A DNA stretch of 64,000 nucleotides from Aldrovandia affinis (Eukaryota; Chordata; Actinopteri; Notacanthiformes; Halosauridae), in the NCBI GenBank assembly GCA_029706075.1, contig JAINUG010000174.1:2046296-2110295 (forward strand), given 5' to 3'. The stretch's first letter is position 1. Every line of letters starts with the position of its first letter. Below the pieces are notes generated by a model, which saw only the letters and a list, made by a program, of their open reading frames with translations, had not been told where the DNA came from and did no database searches. Made by a program: the position numbers and the translations under genes. Shown in pieces: positions 60,273 to 64,000 of this stretch.

Positions 60273-63200
60273 TTGTCACAGTCAAATGCATTATGAATTG
60301 GTACAGCCTCTGTGTAACTGGGGGACAAAAATGAATCAAATCCTATTAATCTTTTGTGAGAGAGAAAGTTGACATTTTGTGCTCTAATTAAACAAGCCCA
60401 GAATGGATTGCTGAATTGCCATGGTAATTAACATTTATCTGGGGACGGTGTGACAGGGACACAAATGTAATTGCTTTATTGCCTTTATGCTTAGCTGTGG
60501 CGATTTTGACAAGTAAAAATTTAAGAATGGGCAGTTAAAGCTCCTTTAATTCATTGCTATCCTGAGCATGATTGTCTGAACTATAATTATTCAAATGATA
60601 CAAAACGCTGTGATTTAAACGGGATTAACACATCCATTAAATGATCTGACAGTATCATTATCAGTCATTTGACTACAGTGTGCTACTCAGTTCCGTAGTA
60701 CTGTAGGTGCTAATCACTGCTGTGACTCCATTGTCAACATAATTATTTATATTAGCAATGCGACTCAGCTGAGAACCTGCATGTTGTTACTTTCAGGATC
60801 TATTGCAACGATACGTTTCTTAACACTTTTATCCTTCGTGGGAAGGCTCATTTCATTGTTTATCCAGTTCAGCCAGACACATCCATTCTGGATGCCAGCG
60901 AAATCACGTGGCAGGCAAACCATCAACTATCAACCCATCTCACTAATCCCTGGGCATCAATTTTGGTTTTGTCTCTCTAAAGGCACAACGATATGCCTTT
61001 TTGTTTTCACTTTTCCGAAAGAACAAACGCTGTGTGTTGGGGTCTTCCGCATAACTTAAGTTTCTCAAAACAGAGATATCCTATTTCAAAGAATATCAAT
61101 AAAATAAATAAAATAAGAAAAAATGCAGTATGTCTTCAAGACAGGAACCCATCTGTGAATGCGGAAGCCAGGTTGTCTTGCCAGTAGATGGCAGTGTTGT
61201 CACTTTTAACGGCAGACGGGGCCAGCTGCCGCATTGAATAAAGCAAACTGGGGAAGAAAAAAAAAAAAAAAGAAGAAAAAAAACATGTGCTCTGAGGGAG
61301 CGGGAGAGGAACATTGGCACAACAAGCGCTGAGCCCACATGCTCGAACTTCTTCAAACTCACTGTAATTTGCAGACTCCTCTCGCAATGGACCCTGTCAG
61401 ACGGTTACACATGGCTTTCTGGAGGCTTTTCTGCAGTGTTTCGGCACCACTTCCTGCTACCTGACAATTACAGCCACAAGGTCTTGATGTGACAAGAGTG
61501 ACACTGAGAGTACACTGACAAAGATGGTGGAGAGATCTTCGTTGTCAGGGGAAACAGAGAGAGGTTGCTTTATATGTGGCGACTGTTGAAAGGGTGGCTT
61601 GAAAGGGGACCTTTTTTTAAAATCCATAAAGCAACGAACATGCTCTCAAATTCTCCACCCGTTTCTTTTTTTCAGCTGTCTCTCATCAATGGGTGACCAT
61701 GCCCATCTAATAATAATTATGAGCTTCACTGCAACGCTACTGGCCTCCTCTACCTAATCACCACTGCGCTATCTTCTCCTCTAAAATAACATTTCAAAAG
61801 AAATCTATAATCAGCCCCTCTCCTCCTCCGACCCCTAACTCCTGTGGTGAAGCCAATCTGTATTCTATTGAGTACTTTACACCCTCTGCCCCCCCCGGCC
61901 CCCCACCGGCCCCCCACAAGTCTCCAACCATGCACAGAAAAGAATGGCCCTACAGCCCTCAAACGCAAAAGGAGAAAACGTCTAAGAGTTCAAAGCTGTT
62001 GGAATTGAGCTCAGGTTCTCAGACAGAAATACAAAATGTGCAACCAAAAGTGATCACGGGACTGTTATCGCTAAAGAAAAGACCTGACATGGCCATGCGC
62101 TGAAGGTTTTTATCAAATGTCTGTACTGAGCTTAGGTACCCCTTTGTCCCACCAGAACAATCTCACCTTCCTCTCTGGTTAGTATTTGGGGGGTAATTAG
62201 ATGATGTAGCAGTGTAAAACAGCAGGTCAAAGTCTTCATTCTTAAGGGAGACCCGCACTCTGGCCGATTTGTTGAGAAATTCTGTTCAGATGCCTGCAAA
62301 TTCAAAAAGTGCACCAAGTCCTACGATGCAGTTTGAAAACTACGCAAAAAAGAAAAAAAACCCCAAAAACGAATTAAACACCATCTAACTGAAATTCACA
62401 GAGCATCGCCGTGCCTGTCTTTCTCATATCCCATTTTCCAATATGACCTCCACACCCAGTAGCACAGTCTGCCCCAAAATATCTTCCTGTGCATGCAGTT
62501 TAACGTTAGTTTCATCTAGCATTGGACAGGGGTAGAGAGCCAGGCTTGGTAGGGGTTAAAAGCAACGGTCTTCTGTGCAAACATCAGAAGCCTTGCCCTC
62601 TGCCGACATCGCCGACCCCGCATGCCACCGCCAGCAGTGCTGCCTCTCCAGCCAGAGACGAGCAGTCCACGGAGCTTTGAAGATTCCTCCCCCCTGACCC
62701 CCCCCAAGGCCTCCCACGGCGCAGTTGCACTTGATTGCATTAATTGCCTCAGACTCCGCTCCGCTCTCACCAGGGCGGCCTGTGAACGGTGCTCTATCCG
62801 GCAGCTCCCTCAGGTTCCGGCGGTGAGAAGGGACCAGCGAGGCTCGTTTCTCAGCGTAGCGCCTCTCTCTCTTTTTTTTTTTGCGCGAAGGTCAGGCCTC
62901 TCAAGCTGACGCGGTTTAGCAGCAGTCCCTCCAAATGAAGAGACTCGTTTTTTTTTTTTTTTTTTATTTTTTAAAGAGGGTGAACAGACTCAGGCACCGT
63001 GGAGAACCAAGAGACCGTTAAGGAGACTCTCAGCTCTGCCTTCCTTCCTTCCTTCCTCCTCACACTCGTGTCTAGGAGGTTCCGGTTGAGATGGGAGGCT
63101 CTTGTGCAGTTCATGCCGGTGTGCTAGCTTATGGATGTTCCATTCCCTTTGTGAATATTATAAACGATACCGCAGATCAGAATGGCTTTAGCTTTAACAA

Positions 63201-63369
63201 TGCCAGGGGCTGAATTTCCTTTGTTAAGAATGCTCATTTGAATTCAGTACCAGTCCAGTAAAAGTAGTGTACCTTCACTGTAACTGTATGCGGTGTAAAG
63301 CATTGTAAAAATAGTAATGTCGCATCCAGTCAGAATCAATGCTAACTAACTGAACAATATTCAGCGGAG
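60273..63369. other. Unassigned DNA, conserved-looking at 60300-60700
   Basis: 60300-60700 is AT-rich and repeat-free, with many TAAT/ATTA motifs and 'ctgtca'-like sites. 61890-61918 is a C-rich block (G-runs on the minus strand). 62560-62860 is GC-rich with open frames on both strands. Poly-T lies at about 62949-62966 and (CCTT)n at 63039-63057. Confidence 0.35.
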
Positions 63370-64000
63370 GCTTGAGACTAAGTGGCAGGGCAGAGACGGG
63401 AGCTGAATCTCATTGCAAAGTTGAGGCTCGCACTGTCACACTTTCACAAAGTTCCAGAAGTCAGCGAGTGCCCGCTCACGGCCGACAGCGCAGATGCGGC
63501 AGATGGCTCGGACGGTTCACGTCCCCGAGGATGCGCGCTCCGTCTCATTCCCCCCCCTCCCAGTCCAGGGGTCACCGAGGTGGCCCAAAGTGTAATCAGC
63601 GACTCCCTGGTGGATGAAACACAAGTCGGCAGGGTGGGGAGGAGGAGGGGGAGGAGGGGGGAGATTATGGGAGACTGTGGAGAGGGGTGTTAATTGGCAA
63701 TTGTAAATAGAAACTGAAACACATGGCTAGGATTAGCGGACCGGGTGCGACTCTTCCTGTTAATTGGCGTCTGAAACGCGGGGTCTGGGAAAGTAACAAA
63801 TGACAGCGGCCGCCACGTCTGCCGGCGGGAGCGAGAGGGATACATCAAAGAGCAGATTGCTAATATCAGGCGGTTTCGTCTCGCCAGTCGTGAAATAAAC
63901 GGCAATGGGGCTTGCAGTAACACGACGCGACGCGGTGCAGGGTGTAATGGGACGAGCAGCCTCTGCCGGCGGGGCGTAATGGACTGCGACGCCATTACTC
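63370..64000. promoter_or_regulatory. CpG-rich region at the window edge
   Basis: CG-dense sequence ('cacggccgacagcgcagatg', 'gcagtaacacgacgcgacgc') continues to the edge. Frames are open on both strands with no recognised protein. It may be the start of a CpG island belonging to a gene to the right. Confidence 0.4.

Noticed and set aside
1-64000. Search by eye for LTR retroelements, Polintons or viral genes
   Set aside because: No long terminal repeats, no protease, integrase, capsid or envelope motifs were recognised. The only retroelement coding remnant is the Penelope-like fragment.

Overview
This window reads as nuclear DNA of a ray-finned fish. It has long non-coding stretches, many (CA)n, (GA)n and (TA)n tracts, several Tc1/mariner transposon families of the type abundant in fish, and tRNA-derived SINEs ending in the fish 'gtcgctttggataaaagc' tail. 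I see no operons, no long ORFs and no mitochondrial genes. The species cannot be told. No complete protein-coding host gene was found. The best host-gene candidate is one possible first coding exon at 43283-43339: strong start context, a short hydrophobic N-terminus and a GTAAGT donor.

Layout. 1-25 kb is mostly unassigned DNA. It holds a degraded Tc1 copy (1377-2240), a short MITE of another Tc1 family (6425-6650), a MITE related to the first Tc1 (14440-14735), several SINEs, a 40-bp minisatellite (13266-13474) and a hAT-like palindromic element (22932-23156). 25.07-27.5 kb is a composite: a Tc1 element with both ends, a piggyBac-type MITE nested in it at a TTAA, then a second Tc1 family starting a few bases after the first ends, itself split by a Penelope-like GIY-YIG fragment. 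28.5-41 kb has further SINEs, three more Tc1 fragments or deletion derivatives, and a broken copy of a multicopy fish gene family (38770-39590). 45.0-48.2 kb holds another deletion derivative, a SINE and a repeat with a 5S-rRNA-like stretch.

48.2-64 kb is different. It is nearly free of recognisable transposons, has several CpG-rich patches (about 49.97-51.0, 56.58-56.87, 59.03-59.26 and 63.4-64.0 kb) and AT-rich blocks that look like conserved non-coding regulatory DNA. I infer the flank of a developmentally regulated gene whose exons are mostly outside the window, but this rests on composition alone.

Nothing here forms a new multi-gene system. The most informative observations concern transposon history: at least six Tc1/mariner families side by side, two elements sharing the same internal deletion junction in a family whose D-to-E spacing counts to 38, nested insertions with exact target sites, and two SINE families sharing one 3' tail. 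No LTR retroelement, Polinton or viral copy was recognised.
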